Source: Pseudomonas abietaniphila (GTDB lineage Bacteria; Pseudomonadota; Gammaproteobacteria; Pseudomonadales; Pseudomonadaceae). From it: a stretch of DNA of 64,000 nucleotides. Of the stretch, positions 1-9,297 are shown piece after piece (positions within the stretch are counted from its first letter, which is position 1; every line of letters starts with the position of its first letter). The notes under the pieces are model-generated. The model made no database searches. It worked only from the letters and a program-made list of their open reading frames with translations, and was not told the DNA's origin. A program made the position numbers and the translations under genes. Location: assembly GCF_039697315.1 (NCBI RefSeq), contig NZ_CP155619.1:3410001-3474000 (forward strand), read 5' to 3'.

Positions 1-1
1 T

Positions 2-523
2 GAAGAGCAGGGCGTGGTGCCGGACATCATTACCATGGCCAAGGGCATGGGCAACGGTCACCCGTTGGGCGCTGTCATCACCCGCCGCGAGATTGCCGAA
101 GCGCTGGAAGCCGAGGGGTATTTCTTCTCGTCCTCGGGCGGCAGCCCGGTCAGCTGCAGGATCGGCATGGCCGTGCTGGACGTCATGGAGGAAGAACGGC
201 TCTGGGAAAACGCTCAGGTGGTTGGCGGTCACTTCAAGGAGCGACTGCTGGCGCTGATCGATAAACATCCGCTGGTCGGCGCGGTTCACGGCTCCGGGTT
301 CTATTTGGGGCTTGAGCTGGTGCGTGATCGCGAGACGCTGGCGCCCGCCACCGAAGAAACCGCTTACCTGTGCGACCGCTTGCGGGAGTTGGGCATCTTC
401 ATGCAGCCGACCGGCGATTACCTGAACATCCTCAAGATCAAGCCGCCGATGGTCACCACTCGACGCAGTGTCGACTTCTTTGTCGACCATGTCTCGAAGG
501 TGTTGAGCGAGCTGGAGGGTTAA
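2..523 (+). CDS. Class III (PLP-dependent) aminotransferase, 3' part only
   Basis: The frame is open from base 2 and the gene begins upstream of the window. About 173 residues of the C-terminal part are present. The segment MAKGMGNGHP carries the lysine that would form the Schiff base with pyridoxal phosphate in class III (ornithine/GABA-type) aminotransferases. It is followed by the usual small-domain features (SSSGGSPVSC, GSGFYLGLELV) and ends in a C-terminal 'KIKPPM' segment typical of the family. The next genes on the same strand are aguB and aguA, so a role in polyamine or amino-acid nitrogen metabolism is likely, but the substrate cannot be read from this fragment. A REP pair separates it from aguB, so co-transcription is uncertain. 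Confidence 0.85.
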   Translation, partial: EEQGVVPDIITMAKGMGNGHPLGAVITRREIAEALEAEGYFFSSSGGSPVSCRIGMAVLDVMEEERLWENAQVVGGHFKERLLALIDKHPLVGAVHGSGFYLGLELVRDRETLAPATEETAYLCDRLRELGIFMQPTGDYLNILKIKPPMVTTRRSVDFFVDHVSKVLSELEG

Positions 524-545
524 CTAACGCCGGCGCTCCTGATTT

Positions 546-635
546 CTGTGGGAGCGAATTCATTCGCGAAAAATCTTCAGGCCATGGAGAGGTGGCGACC
601 ATCCTGGCCAATCGCGAATGAATTCGCTTCCACAG
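546..635. repeat. REP pair, GAATTCATTCGCGA type (inverted)
   Basis: Two inverted copies of a Pseudomonas REP face each other: CTGTGGGAGCGAATTCATTC on the left and its near-perfect reverse complement on the right (one C/T difference). About 45 bp lie between. The same type recurs at 39330, 41435, 52321 and 59808. It lies between the aminotransferase stop and aguB. Confidence 0.85.
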
Positions 636-708
636 GGCAGCATTTTTTCGATTAATATCGATCTAAATTCTGTTTACTTTGCAATTTACTCATTGAATAG
701 CTTCCATG

Positions 709-724
709 GTCGATATTTATCGAC
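709..724. promoter_or_regulatory. Operator-like dyad upstream of aguB
   Basis: GTCGATATTTATCGAC is an inverted repeat of two 7-base arms with a 2-base spacer, in AT-rich DNA about 75 bp before the aguB start. It is well placed to bind a dimeric repressor. In P. aeruginosa, aguBA is controlled by the TetR-type regulator AguR, but no aguR gene is visible here, so the binding protein is unknown. Confidence 0.45.
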
Positions 725-798
725 TATAAAGACGTCCAGATTGTCATCGCTCGCCAGTTAGGGTGATCAGCCTTTCGCATCTGCCGCCGGAGGATTTC

Positions 799-1677
799 AT
801 GAGTCGCATCGTTACTGTCGCCGCTACCCAGATGGCCTGTTCGTGGGATCTGGAAGCCAACCTCGAAACGGCCGAGAGGCTGGTGCGTGAAGCCGCCGCC
901 AAGGGCGCGCAGATCATCCTGATTCAGGAGCTCTTCGAGGCGCCGTACTTCTGTCAGAAGCCAAACCCTGACTACTTGCAGTTGGCAACGCCGACCGAAA
1001 CCAATGTCGCGATCGCTCACTTCCAGAAAGTCGCCAGAGAGCTGCAAGTGGTCTTGCCGATCAGCTTTTATGAGCTGGCCGGCCGCGCGCGCTTCAACAG
1101 CATCGCGATCATCGATGCGGACGGCAGCAATCTGGGGATATACCGCAAAAGCCATATTCCGGACGGTCCCGGCTATCACGAGAAGTATTACTTCAATCCG
1201 GGTGATACCGGGTTCAAGGTCTGGAACACGCGTTACGCGAAAATCGGCGTGGGCATCTGCTGGGACCAATGGTTTCCGGAGTCTGCGCGCAGCATGGCGT
1301 TGCTCGGTGCCGAGATTCTGCTCTACCCGACCGCCATCGGCAGCGAGCCGCACGACAAGACCATCAGCTCGCGCGATCACTGGCAACGCGTGCAACAGGG
1401 CCATGCTGGCGCTAACCTGATGCCTTTGATCGCCAGCAACCGCATCGGGCGCGAAGAACAGGACGGCTACGACATCACGTTTTACGGTTCCTCTTTCATT
1501 GCCAATCAGTTCGGCGAAAAGGTCAAAGAACTCAATCAAACCGAAGAGGGCGTGCTGGTGCACAGCTTCGACCTCGACGAACTTGAACACATCCGCAGCG
1601 CCTGGGGCTCCTTCCGTGACCGTCGTCCCAACTTGTATGGCGCATTGAAAACCCTCGACGGTTCACTGGAGTCCTGA
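799..1677 (+). CDS. aguB: N-carbamoylputrescine amidohydrolase AguB
   Basis: AguB hydrolyses N-carbamoylputrescine to putrescine, CO2 and ammonia, the second step of the agmatine deiminase route. The 292-residue protein is a nitrilase-superfamily hydrolase with the Glu-Lys-Cys triad visible as E44 (IQELFE), K117 (YRKSHIPDG) and C154 ([10 protein letters not shown]). The start at 799 is chosen because CCGGAGGA lies just upstream; the frame also reads open from a GTG at 763, but that has no ribosome binding site. aguA follows after 5 bases, so the two are certainly an operon. An operator-like dyad lies about 75 bp upstream. Confidence 0.95.
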   Translation: MSRIVTVAATQMACSWDLEANLETAERLVREAAAKGAQIILIQELFEAPYFCQKPNPDYLQLATPTETNVAIAHFQKVARELQVVLPISFYELAGRARFNSIAIIDADGSNLGIYRKSHIPDGPGYHEKYYFNPGDTGFKVWNTRYAKIGVGICWDQWFPESARSMALLGAEILLYPTAIGSEPHDKTISSRDHWQRVQQGHAGANLMPLIASNRIGREEQDGYDITFYGSSFIANQFGEKVKELNQTEEGVLVHSFDLDELEHIRSAWGSFRDRRPNLYGALKTLDGSLES

Positions 1678-1682
1678 TTGTC

Positions 1683-2789
1683 ATGACCACGCTTAACAGC
1701 ACACCGCGCGCCGATGGCTTCTACATGCCCGCCGAATGGGCGCCGCAAACCCAGACCTGGATGGTCTGGCCAGAGCGCCCTGATAACTGGCGTCTGGGCG
1801 GCAAGCCGGTACAGACCGCCCACGTTGCCGTCGCCAAAGCGATCGCCCGTTTCGAGCCGGTGACCGTTGCTGTCTCGGCCGCGCAGTACGACAACGCCCG
1901 CGCCCGGCTGGACGTGCCGAACATCCGTGTCGTCGAGATCAGCAACAATGACGCCTGGGTGCGCGACACCGGCCCGACCTTCGTCATCAACCATGAAGGC
2001 GAAGTGCGCGGCGTGGATTGGGGCTTCAATGCCTGGGGTGGCTTCGATGGCGGTTTGTATTCGCCGTGGAACCTGGACGAGGCCTTGGCCAGCAAGGTTC
2101 TGGAAATCGAACGTTGCCCGCGTTACGTCACCGAAGGCTTTGTGCTGGAAGGCGGCTCGATCCACGTTGACGGTGAAGGCACGCTGATCACCACCGAAGA
2201 ATGCCTGCTCAATCGCAACCGCAACCCGCATCTGTCGCGGGAAGAAATCGAAGCCGTGCTGCGCGATCACTTGTCCGTCGAGAAGATCATCTGGTTGCCG
2301 GACGGTCTGTACAACGACGAAACCGACGGGCATGTGGATAACTTCTGCTGCTACGTGCGCCCCGGTGAAGTGCTGCTGGCCTGGACCGACGACCCGAAAG
2401 ACCCCAACTTCCCGCGCTGCCAGGCGGCAATGGCCGTTCTGGAAAATGCCAAGGATGCCCAGGGTCGTCCGTTCATCGTTCACAAAATGCCGATTCCGGG
2501 CCCGCTGTTCGCCACGGAAGAAGAGTGCGCTGGCGTTGATCAGGTGCATGGCAGCCAGGAACGCAACCCTTCGGTGCGTCTTGCCGGTTCCTACGTGAAC
2601 TTCCTGATCGTTAACGGCGGCATCATTGCCCCGAGTTTCAACGATCCGCTGGACGAAACCGCACGGGAAATCCTTCAGCGTCTGTTCCCGGAGCATGAGG
2701 TTGTCATGGTGCCAGGCCGCGAGCTGCTGCTGGGCGGCGGCAATATTCACTGCCTGACTCAACAACAACCGGCGCCATACCGTCGCTGA
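1683..2789 (+). CDS. aguA: Agmatine deiminase AguA
   Basis: AguA deiminates agmatine to N-carbamoylputrescine and ammonia, feeding AguB. The protein is 368 residues, the usual length, and belongs to the guanidino-group-modifying (peptidyl-arginine deiminase-like) fold. The C-terminal motif [14 protein letters not shown] contains the catalytic cysteine (C357). The N-terminal [23 protein letters not shown] and central [13 protein letters not shown] segments are characteristic. It starts 5 bases after aguB and is followed by a clear terminator, so the operon ends here. Confidence 0.96.
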   Translation: MTTLNSTPRADGFYMPAEWAPQTQTWMVWPERPDNWRLGGKPVQTAHVAVAKAIARFEPVTVAVSAAQYDNARARLDVPNIRVVEISNNDAWVRDTGPTFVINHEGEVRGVDWGFNAWGGFDGGLYSPWNLDEALASKVLEIERCPRYVTEGFVLEGGSIHVDGEGTLITTEECLLNRNRNPHLSREEIEAVLRDHLSVEKIIWLPDGLYNDETDGHVDNFCCYVRPGEVLLAWTDDPKDPNFPRCQAAMAVLENAKDAQGRPFIVHKMPIPGPLFATEEECAGVDQVHGSQERNPSVRLAGSYVNFLIVNGGIIAPSFNDPLDETAREILQRLFPEHEVVMVPGRELLLGGGNIHCLTQQQPAPYRR

Positions 2790-2813
2790 GTTGGTTCACT
2801 TCTTGCTGTCTTG

Positions 2814-2840
2814 AAAGCCCATCGGACGATGGGCTTTTTT
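2814..2840 (+). terminator. Rho-independent terminator of aguBA
   Basis: A 10-bp stem AAAGCCCATC / GATGGGCTTT with a GGAC loop runs into a T tract, 25 bases after the aguA stop. Confidence 0.9.
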
Positions 2841-2966
2841 GTGGGTAGCGTTTTCACGCTTACCCGGCGAAACGGCGCGCGGGTCGTGCTAAACGGTTAC
2901 GCGTTTCGTCCGTCTGTAACAAAAGCTGTTTAGATTTCGCAGTCCAGGACACAAGAGGTTATCCCT

Positions 2967-3182
2967 ATGAACGCAGGTCAGGAGTCACGCGTGACTCGAG
3001 GTTTGTCTGCGAGCAGTGAAGCACGGCAGATAATGGCGGACTGGTTACGGATAACCCAAGCTCCACGCCCACAGGAACAACGGCAGGCCCCGGACTATCG
3101 GGCGATGCTGACTCAGCGTTATCCACGCGGCTTGATCAACGATGCCGAGATGGAAGCGCTGTTGGGCATACTTCACAGCTGA
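2967..3182 (+). CDS. Small conserved hypothetical protein
   Basis: A 71-residue basic, soluble protein with no signal peptide or membrane segment. It has AGAGG about 9 bases before the ATG. The C-terminal half (YRAMLTQRYPRGLINDAEMEALLGILHS) has the look of a short helical regulatory or binding peptide, but I do not recognise a named family. It stands alone between the aguBA terminator and the porin gene. The in-frame codon use is ordinary for this genome, supporting a real gene. Confidence 0.6.
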   Translation: MNAGQESRVTRGLSASSEARQIMADWLRITQAPRPQEQRQAPDYRAMLTQRYPRGLINDAEMEALLGILHS

Positions 3183-3434
3183 TGCGTTCGCCTCTCCCAG
3201 GTCTGGGGAGGCGCGCCGCACGTCGTTTTGGCTTTCGTCAAATTGACACTCCTGTAGGCCGGGGATAGCATTCGCGCCTCCACCGCCTGTGGCCAAGCGC
3301 CATGTACGTGCATCAGTAGTCCACTGCGATGATTTCGTGCGGGCTTCCGGGACTGTCATCAGTTTCGGAGGACGCGATTACCTGTCTGGGTATTTGCCAC
3401 AGCGCGCGATTAATCTGCTCACAAGGACAACAAG

Positions 3435-4703
3435 ATGAAACAGCGTATCGGCCTGCTCGCTCTGGGCATCATCGCCGCCACTCATGCCATGGCGGACGGC
3501 CAGGCAGACGCCAAGGGCTTCGTTGAAGACAGCAGCCTGAAGGTCAATCTGCGTAACGCCTATATCAATCGCGATTACAAGAACGGACCTGACGACCGCT
3601 CGGAATGGGGCCAGGCGTTCATGGCCAACTATTCGTCCGGTTTCACGCAAGGCACCGTTGGCGTCGGTGTCGATGCGTTCGGTCTTTACGCTGTTCGTCT
3701 GGACGGCGGCAAGGGCAAAAGTGGCGCGGGTGGTATCGACTTCTTCAAACAGGGCGACAGCGGCAACGCTGCTGACGATCTGCAGCGCTTCGGCGGCGCG
3801 GTCAAGTTCCGCGTCTCCAACACTGTCCTGAAATACGGCGACATGATGCCCGAGCTGCCGGTGCTGAGTTATGACAACTCGCGTCTGCTGCCAGAAACCT
3901 ACACCGGCACCATGATCACCTCCGAAGAGATCAAGGACCTCAAGCTGGTCGCTGGCCGTTTCACTGCCCAGACCCGCAAGAGTGCCGAAGGCCGTGACAG
4001 CGGCGACCTGAAAAGCATCAACGTCTGGGGTGCTGCTTACAAGTTCACCGACGCCTTCAGCGGCGCGTACTACTCCTCTGACGACGAAGACGTGCTGAAG
4101 AAGCAGTACGTGAACCTGAACTACGTCTGGGCGCTGCCACAAGACCAGTCGCTGACGTTCGACTTCAACGGCTACAAGACCAAGCTGGACAAGGATTTTG
4201 CTGTCGACGACGCGCGTGACAACAAGATCTGGAGCCTGGCCGCCACCTGGGCCGTCGGCATCCATTCCTTCACCATCGCGCACCAGCGCAGCACCGGTGA
4301 AACCGGCTACGCCTATGGCGGCTACCGCAACAACGGCGGCACCGGTGATGGCGGCAACAGCATCTACCTGGCCAACTCCTACTGGTCCGACTTCAACGGC
4401 AAGGACGAGCGCTCCTGGCAGTTGGGCTACGGTGTCAACCTCGCCACCGTCGTCACCCCGGGCCTGAGCTACAAAGTGGCTTACGTGCGCGGCGACAACA
4501 TCGACGACGGCACCGACCGTGGTCGTGGCGAAGAGCGCGAACTGTTCAGCCAGCTGAGCTACGTCGTACAAAGCGGCCCGGCGAAAGACCTGTCCTTGCG
4601 CCTGCGCAACTCGTGGCTGCGCGTGTCCAACGATGTTGATCAATACAACGTCGGCGGTAACGAAACCCGTATCTTCATCGACTACCCAATCAACGTTTTC
4701 TGA
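3435..4703 (+). CDS. OprE/OprD-family outer-membrane porin
   Basis: A 422-residue outer-membrane porin: signal peptide (MKQRIGLLALGIIAATHAMA), then the OprD-family start with 'GFVEDSSLKVNLRNAYINRDYK' and repeated aromatic-rich beta strands, ending in a strand that closes with phenylalanine (YPINVF), the outer-membrane assembly signal. OprD-family channels take up amino acids, organic acids or other small solutes. An oprE-type porin also lies beside aguBA in P. aeruginosa, suggesting conserved linkage. An AAGGA motif precedes the ATG, and a strong terminator follows. The specific substrate cannot be told. Confidence 0.92.
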   Translation: MKQRIGLLALGIIAATHAMADGQADAKGFVEDSSLKVNLRNAYINRDYKNGPDDRSEWGQAFMANYSSGFTQGTVGVGVDAFGLYAVRLDGGKGKSGAGGIDFFKQGDSGNAADDLQRFGGAVKFRVSNTVLKYGDMMPELPVLSYDNSRLLPETYTGTMITSEEIKDLKLVAGRFTAQTRKSAEGRDSGDLKSINVWGAAYKFTDAFSGAYYSSDDEDVLKKQYVNLNYVWALPQDQSLTFDFNGYKTKLDKDFAVDDARDNKIWSLAATWAVGIHSFTIAHQRSTGETGYAYGGYRNNGGTGDGGNSIYLANSYWSDFNGKDERSWQLGYGVNLATVVTPGLSYKVAYVRGDNIDDGTDRGRGEERELFSQLSYVVQSGPAKDLSLRLRNSWLRVSNDVDQYNVGGNETRIFIDYPINVF

Positions 4704-4733
4704 TGTTGAACGGCCGTTGAGCTGACGCGGTAG

Positions 4734-4767
4734 AAAAACGCCCCGGTCGAGAGATCGGGGCGTTTTT
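4734..4767 (+). terminator. Rho-independent terminator of the porin gene
   Basis: AAAACGCCCCGGTC / GATCGGGGCGTTTT stem with a GAGA loop and T tract, about 30 bases after the porin stop. Confidence 0.9.
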
Positions 4768-4793
4768 GTTTCCCCGGCAGGTATTCCGTTAAC

Positions 4794-5603
4794 ATGGCCG
4801 CATTCACATCCCGACCGGTCACTTCCATGGCCCTTGCCGCTCCGCCTGACCTCTCCGATACCGCCGTTCCGGTGCAGCCATTGTCCCGCACGTACCCGCG
4901 TGGCTTGTACATCGAGCCGCACGAGCATGACTGGGGACAGGTGCTGTATGCGATGTCGGGCGTGATGTGGGTCGAGACGCCGAACGAGGCCTTGGTAGTC
5001 CCGCCGCAGCGTGCGGTCTGGTTGCCGCCGGGCGTTCCTCACGGCATTCGTGTGGTGTCGGATCTGGAAATGCGCAATATCTACCTGCGCCCGGCGCTCG
5101 CCGAGACGCTGGAGGGGACGGTTCAGGTCTTCGAAGTCGCCCGCCTGCTGCGCGAGCTCATCGTGAATCTGGTGGCCGAGCAGGACAAGGATTCTGACTA
5201 CTACGGCGCGCTGGTCAGTCTGGCGTTGCTCGAACTCAAGAAGGCCAAGCGTTCGCTGCTGAAGGTGCCGATGCCCGATGACAGTGATCGTCGCCTGATG
5301 AACGTCTGTCAGGCGGTGATGATCGAGCCGTCCATTGACGTTCCGTTCGAGCAACATGCCGAAAATGCCGGGGCCAGCGTGCGCACGCTTTCCCGGCTGT
5401 TTCAGGGCGTGCTCGGCATGGGGTTCGCGGAATGGCGGCGACAGGTCCAATTGGCTACGGCGGTGGCTGAGATCATCCAGGGCGTGCCGGTCAGCACCAT
5501 CGCCCGTTCGATGGGCTACTCGCCCAGCAGCTTCAGCGACATGTTCCGTCGCGAGCTGGGCATGGCGCCGTCGCAATACCCGCTTGGCGAGCAGGCGGGT
5601 TAA
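4794..5603 (+). CDS. AraC-family transcriptional regulator (cupin plus HTH)
   Basis: A 269-residue regulator. Residues ~30-110 form a cupin-type sensor domain (PHEHDWGQVLYAMSGVMWV, VPPQRAVWLPPGVPHGI), and the last ~100 residues carry two helix-turn-helix units, ending in the AraC signature (IARSMGYSPSSFSDMFRRELGMAPSQY). The class usually controls nearby transport or metabolic genes; the downstream XapX and oxidoreductase genes are possible targets. No clear ribosome binding site is seen at 4794; an internal ATG at 4827 is an alternative start. Confidence 0.9.
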   Translation: MAAFTSRPVTSMALAAPPDLSDTAVPVQPLSRTYPRGLYIEPHEHDWGQVLYAMSGVMWVETPNEALVVPPQRAVWLPPGVPHGIRVVSDLEMRNIYLRPALAETLEGTVQVFEVARLLRELIVNLVAEQDKDSDYYGALVSLALLELKKAKRSLLKVPMPDDSDRRLMNVCQAVMIEPSIDVPFEQHAENAGASVRTLSRLFQGVLGMGFAEWRRQVQLATAVAEIIQGVPVSTIARSMGYSPSSFSDMFRRELGMAPSQYPLGEQAG

Positions 5604-5737
5604 TCACAACCGCCAGCCTGTCCGAAATTCAGAAGTACTTGGCCGGTAGCTTTTCCGGCCTCTCCTTACACTCTGGTCATCGCTTAACGCCGCCGTGCCG
5701 CAATCGTGCCGCACGCCGCAGATTTCCGGAGTTCATC

Positions 5738-5911
5738 ATGAGCTACCTCATTTCACTTGCTATCGGCATTGCCGTCGGGCTGCTCTACGGGGCCCTCGAC
5801 TTTCGCTCACCTGCACCGCCTTTAGTGGCATTGGTCGGCCTGCTCGGCATGCAGGCTGGCGAAAAGCTCTGGCCCATGGGGCGTCAGTTGTTCGCCAACC
5901 TGATCTCTTGA
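5738..5911 (+). CDS. XapX (DUF1427) small membrane protein
   Basis: A 57-residue protein with two hydrophobic segments (ISLAIGIAVGLLYGAL and PLVALVGLLGMQAGE) matching the XapX domain, short inner-membrane proteins of unknown function. The start at 5738 follows GGAG; the longer open frame from 5639 is not supported. The oxidoreductase gene begins 39 bases later, so the two are probably co-transcribed. Confidence 0.8.
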   Translation: MSYLISLAIGIAVGLLYGALDFRSPAPPLVALVGLLGMQAGEKLWPMGRQLFANLIS

Positions 5912-5950
5912 TCCGAACGAATTTCCCCTCTATCACCTGGATTTCACGCT

Positions 5951-6910
5951 ATGAAAGCACTGCAATTTTCCCGAACCGGCGACCTGGCTGCGCTGGAAGT
6001 CGTCGAACTGCCAACGCCCGTGCCCGCAGAAGGTGAGGTGTTGGTGCAGATCAAAGCGGCCGGCTTGAACCCCAGCGATGTCAAAAACGTGCTCGGGCGT
6101 TTCCCGTACACCACGGTGCCCCGCGTTCCGGGTCGCGATTTCGCCGGCGTAGTGGTCGAAGGCCCAGAGGAGCTGGTCGGCCAGGAGGTCTGGGGCACCG
6201 GTAATCAAATCGGTTTTTCGCGTAACGGCTCTCACGCCGGATACATCACGCTTTCAGCCAAGGGTGTTGCACTCAAGCCCAAGTCCTTGAGCTTCGTGCA
6301 GGCCGCCAGCCTGGGCGTGCCTTACACCACTGCATGGGATGCGCTGGAACGCAGCCAGGTTGATGGCAATACGCGCTTGCTGGTGATCGGGGCTAACGGC
6401 GCCGTTGGCAGTGCGGCGATTGCGCTGGCCAAGGTGCGCGGCGCACAGGTGCTGGCGGCAGTGCGTCGTCCTGAGCAGGTCGAGGCACTGCAGGCCCAGG
6501 GTTTCCAGGCGATCTTGCTGGGCAAGGCTGAAGAACTGACGGCGCAGGTCAACGCCGTATTTGCAGGCGGCGCGGACGTCATTTTCGACACCACCGGCTT
6601 CTGGTTGCCCGCTTCGGTCCAGGCCCTCGCGCCGTTCGGACGCATCGCAATCATCGCCGCCCCGGTCGACGGCCACGTGCAATTACCAGCGCTGGCGCTG
6701 TACCGCAAAGGTGGCTCGGTGGTGGGCATCAACTCCCTGCTCTACGGCGTCGAAGCCTGCGCGCGGATGCTGGAACAGTTCGGCAAGTTGTTCGACGACG
6801 GCACACTGCCATTGCCGACCGGCCTGATCGAGTCACCCATCGAAAACGGCCCGGCGCGTTACGCAGAAGTGAACCAGGGCGGCGCAGACAAAGTGATTTT
6901 GTTGCCCTAA
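5951..6910 (+). CDS. Zinc-independent medium-chain dehydrogenase/quinone oxidoreductase
   Basis: A 319-residue MDR-superfamily NAD(P)H-dependent oxidoreductase. The N-terminal GroES-like domain contains GLNPSDVKNVLG and VPGRDFAGVV, and the Rossmann domain has the nucleotide-binding motif VIGANGAVGSAAIALAK. The zinc-ligand pattern of alcohol dehydrogenases is missing, so it fits the quinone-oxidoreductase branch (reduction of quinones or alpha,beta-unsaturated carbonyls). It follows xapX closely. Physiological substrate unknown. Confidence 0.88.
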   Translation: MKALQFSRTGDLAALEVVELPTPVPAEGEVLVQIKAAGLNPSDVKNVLGRFPYTTVPRVPGRDFAGVVVEGPEELVGQEVWGTGNQIGFSRNGSHAGYITLSAKGVALKPKSLSFVQAASLGVPYTTAWDALERSQVDGNTRLLVIGANGAVGSAAIALAKVRGAQVLAAVRRPEQVEALQAQGFQAILLGKAEELTAQVNAVFAGGADVIFDTTGFWLPASVQALAPFGRIAIIAAPVDGHVQLPALALYRKGGSVVGINSLLYGVEACARMLEQFGKLFDDGTLPLPTGLIESPIENGPARYAEVNQGGADKVILLP

Positions 6911-7775
6911 CAGCGGTGTGTCAGTCACCGTTGATGTTCGGAACGACACGGACCCTGTAGGAGCAATCGGAGGTTACGACGGTCGCGAACACGGTGCGTC
7001 ATTCAGCATCAATACTGCTGACCCACCACATTCGCGAGCAAGCTCGCTCCCACAGTATCAGCGTCGTCCCCAAGTCTTCGGAACGCCGCAGACTCTGTAG
7101 GAGCAGTCCGAGGTTACGAGGGCCGCGAATGCGGTGTGTCATTCACCGTTGATGCTGCTGACCCACCGCCTTCGCGAGCAAGCTCGCTCCCACAGTATCA
7201 GCGTCGTCCCCAATTCATCGGAACGCCGCAGACCCTGTAGGAGCAATCGGAGGTTACGAGGGGCTGGGCCGCATTTCGGACGAACGCGGTGTGTCATTCA
7301 GCATCAATGCTGCTGACCCACCGCCTTCGCGAGCAAGCTCGCTCCCACAGTGTCAGCGTCGTCCCCAATTCTTCGGAACGCCGCAGACTCTGTAGGAGCA
7401 GTCCGAGGTTACGAGGGCCGCGAATGCGGTGTGTCATTCACTGTTGATGCTGCTGACCCACCGCCTTCGCGAGCAAGCTCGCTCCCACAGTATCAGCGTT
7501 GTCCCCAGGTCTTCGGAACGCCGCAGACTCTGTAGGAGCAGTCCGAGGTTACGAGGGCCGCGAATGCGGTGTGTCATTCACCGTTGATGCTGCTGACCCA
7601 CCGCATTCGCGAGCAAGCTCGCTCCCACAGTATCAGCGTCGTCCCCACGTCTTCGGAACGTCGCAGACCCTGTAGGAGACGTCCGAGGTTACGAGGGCAG
7701 CGAACACGGTGTGTCATTCAGCATCAATGCTGCTGACCCACCGCATTCGCAATCAAACTCCCTCCCACGTTTGTG
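6911..7775. repeat. Tandem array of ~140-bp REP-containing units
   Basis: Six direct copies begin with CTGTAG at 6955, 7095, 7235, 7390, 7530 and 7670. Spacing is 140, 140, 155, 140 and 140 bp; the 155-bp unit has a short insertion. Each unit pairs one repeat type (CTGTAGGAGCAGTCCGAGG, then TTACGAGGGCCGCGAATGCGG) with an opposing REP (TTCGCGAGCAAGCTCGCTCC). The last unit is decayed (CAATCAAACTCCCTCCCACG). The array fills the gap between the oxidoreductase and the next gene; short open frames inside it are repeat artefacts. Confidence 0.93.
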
Positions 7776-7794
7776 GGCCAGCTGCAAGCCCGTG

Positions 7795-8544
7795 TCACCA
7801 AACCGGCAAACCCTTCAAATACCCAGCCTCGATCTTGTCTGCAGTGCCATTTGCCTGGAGCGTGTCGATCGCCGTCCTCAGACGATCCACCATGTGCGGA
7901 TCGCACGCTTTGGAGCACGCCAGGTAGAGGTCGGCCGTCATCAGCACACGACTCATCACCAGCGGCCTGTCGCTGATCTGCTTCCAGATGTAGCGGGTCT
8001 CCGGCACGCCGTTGAACCAGGCGTCGACACGGCCTTTGAGCAGCATCTGCGCCGGGTTCTCGCCAATTTTCAACGGGTAGATCTGGGACGCCGGAAACCC
8101 TTCTTCCCGCAGGCGCGTTTCTTGCGCAGTACCAATGCCGACGGCGATCAACTTGAAGGCTTTTCTGGCCTCATCGAAGCTTTCTACGCGTCGATCAAGG
8201 CTGAAAAACGTGCGGTCCATCGTCAGCAGCGGGGCGATCCAGGTGAAGTTGTTCTCCCGGCTCTGCGTGCGGCTCAGCGGTGCGATCAACATGTCCTTGC
8301 CGCTGGCAACATCACGCTGCGCCCGGGGCCAGGGTGGCGAAGCGAAGTTGGGAGCGTACCCGGCCATCGCCATCGCCTTGAGCGCGATGTCGCCCACGAT
8401 GCCGTGCTCGTCGCCCTGGTTGGCCATGGTCAGCGGCGGTGCTTCGGGGAAGTAGAAGTCGACGGTTGTTGCCGCAAACGTCATCGACGACCACGCGAAA
8501 GACGCGGCAATCGCGCAACGGGTCAAACGAGAAATCCATTTCAT
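7795..8544 (-). CDS. Periplasmic solute-binding protein (family 3-like), orphan
   Basis: A 249-residue exported protein with a signal peptide (MKWISRLTRCAIAASFAWSSMTFA) and the two-lobed family 3 substrate-binding pattern (FPEAPPLTM..., GKDMLIAPLSRTQSRENNFTW, GRVDAWFNGVPETRYIW). Such proteins bind amino acids or related solutes in the periplasm. No permease or ATPase gene is adjacent, so it either serves a distant transporter or has a sensing role. The ATG at 8544 gives an intact signal peptide; a TTG at 8565 is a weaker alternative. The 3' end abuts the repeat array. Confidence 0.85.
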   Translation of the reverse strand: MKWISRLTRCAIAASFAWSSMTFAATTVDFYFPEAPPLTMANQGDEHGIVGDIALKAMAMAGYAPNFASPPWPRAQRDVASGKDMLIAPLSRTQSRENNFTWIAPLLTMDRTFFSLDRRVESFDEARKAFKLIAVGIGTAQETRLREEGFPASQIYPLKIGENPAQMLLKGRVDAWFNGVPETRYIWKQISDRPLVMSRVLMTADLYLACSKACDPHMVDRLRTAIDTLQANGTADKIEAGYLKGLPVW

Positions 8545-8694
8545 GGCAGCAATGCTCAAGGTCAATACAGGGCCTGTCAGGGCAGGCCTCTTGGCTGGCT
8601 CGTGAATCAGTGTGGCAGCCGTTCGCTATTTTGCTGGAGAAGGTACAGCATCCTGCCTGCTTCCCTGAAATCCTGAATCAACAAAACACCTTCA

Positions 8695-9015
8695 TCAGGT
8701 CTTATTGTGCTCGTTGGTGTAGCGCCCGCTCAGTTCCCAGCCGCATTCGAGCAGCATATCGATCCAGTCCTCGTAGGAGTCGTCGACATCGAGGAGATTC
8801 ATGAACTGATCCTCGATATGGCAGCGAAACGTCTGCTCTTCCACGTTCCACTCGACGTCACGGATGCGCCAGGCACGCTGATCGGGAAGCTGGATGTTCA
8901 AACCATGAAAAGGGACGAACGGTAACTCGACCTCAAACAGAAGCTTCGACCATTCGGAGGAAATTTCAGGGGTCTGATGGGTCCAGACGTATTTGATCAA
9001 TCGGACATTGTGCAC
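8695..9015 (-). CDS. Hypothetical protein, 106 aa
   Basis: An acidic, tryptophan-rich soluble protein (EWSKLLFEVELPFVPFHGLNI, DSYEDWIDMLLECGWEL). No signal or membrane segment. The only plausible start is a GTG at 9015, as no in-frame ATG exists before the middle of the protein. I do not recognise the family. The sequence is well ordered for an expressed protein and is not a shadow of another gene. Confidence 0.6.
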   Translation of the reverse strand: MHNVRLIKYVWTHQTPEISSEWSKLLFEVELPFVPFHGLNIQLPDQRAWRIRDVEWNVEEQTFRCHIEDQFMNLLDVDDSYEDWIDMLLECGWELSGRYTNEHNKT

Positions 9016-9297
9016 GGTGGGGCCTTCTATCGCGTTTCGGTTGCGGGTCTCTGTCGCCTGAATGAGTAGGCGAGGGCCCGACGGACATCGCTATACGTTA
9101 CTCGAAGGCGGCGGGATCGGGGAGGGGGCAAGTCGGTGCAATGTGTCTGGCGCCGCCTGTTGCGGCGCTTGATTGGCGCAACAACCCCGTAGAAACGCGA
9201 CAGCGGCAGAAAATGGAGGGGGGTTGGACAGGCACCGTCCAGCGGAATTAACGCCAGTTCGTGAATGAGTCCCCATCCACCGGGACAACCGTGCTAT

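Noticed and set aside
3378..5576. 732-codon open frame on the minus strand across the porin and AraC genes
   Set aside because: An antisense shadow of two well-supported plus-strand genes; high GC keeps it open and its composition is not protein-like.
6911..7775. CRISPR array suspected from regular spacing
   Set aside because: Repeats are ~140 bp, contain the REP palindromes, and lack short unique spacers; no cas genes.
6918..7927. Series of 60-70-codon frames in the tandem array
   Set aside because: Same peptide motif repeated because the DNA repeats; no ribosome binding sites.
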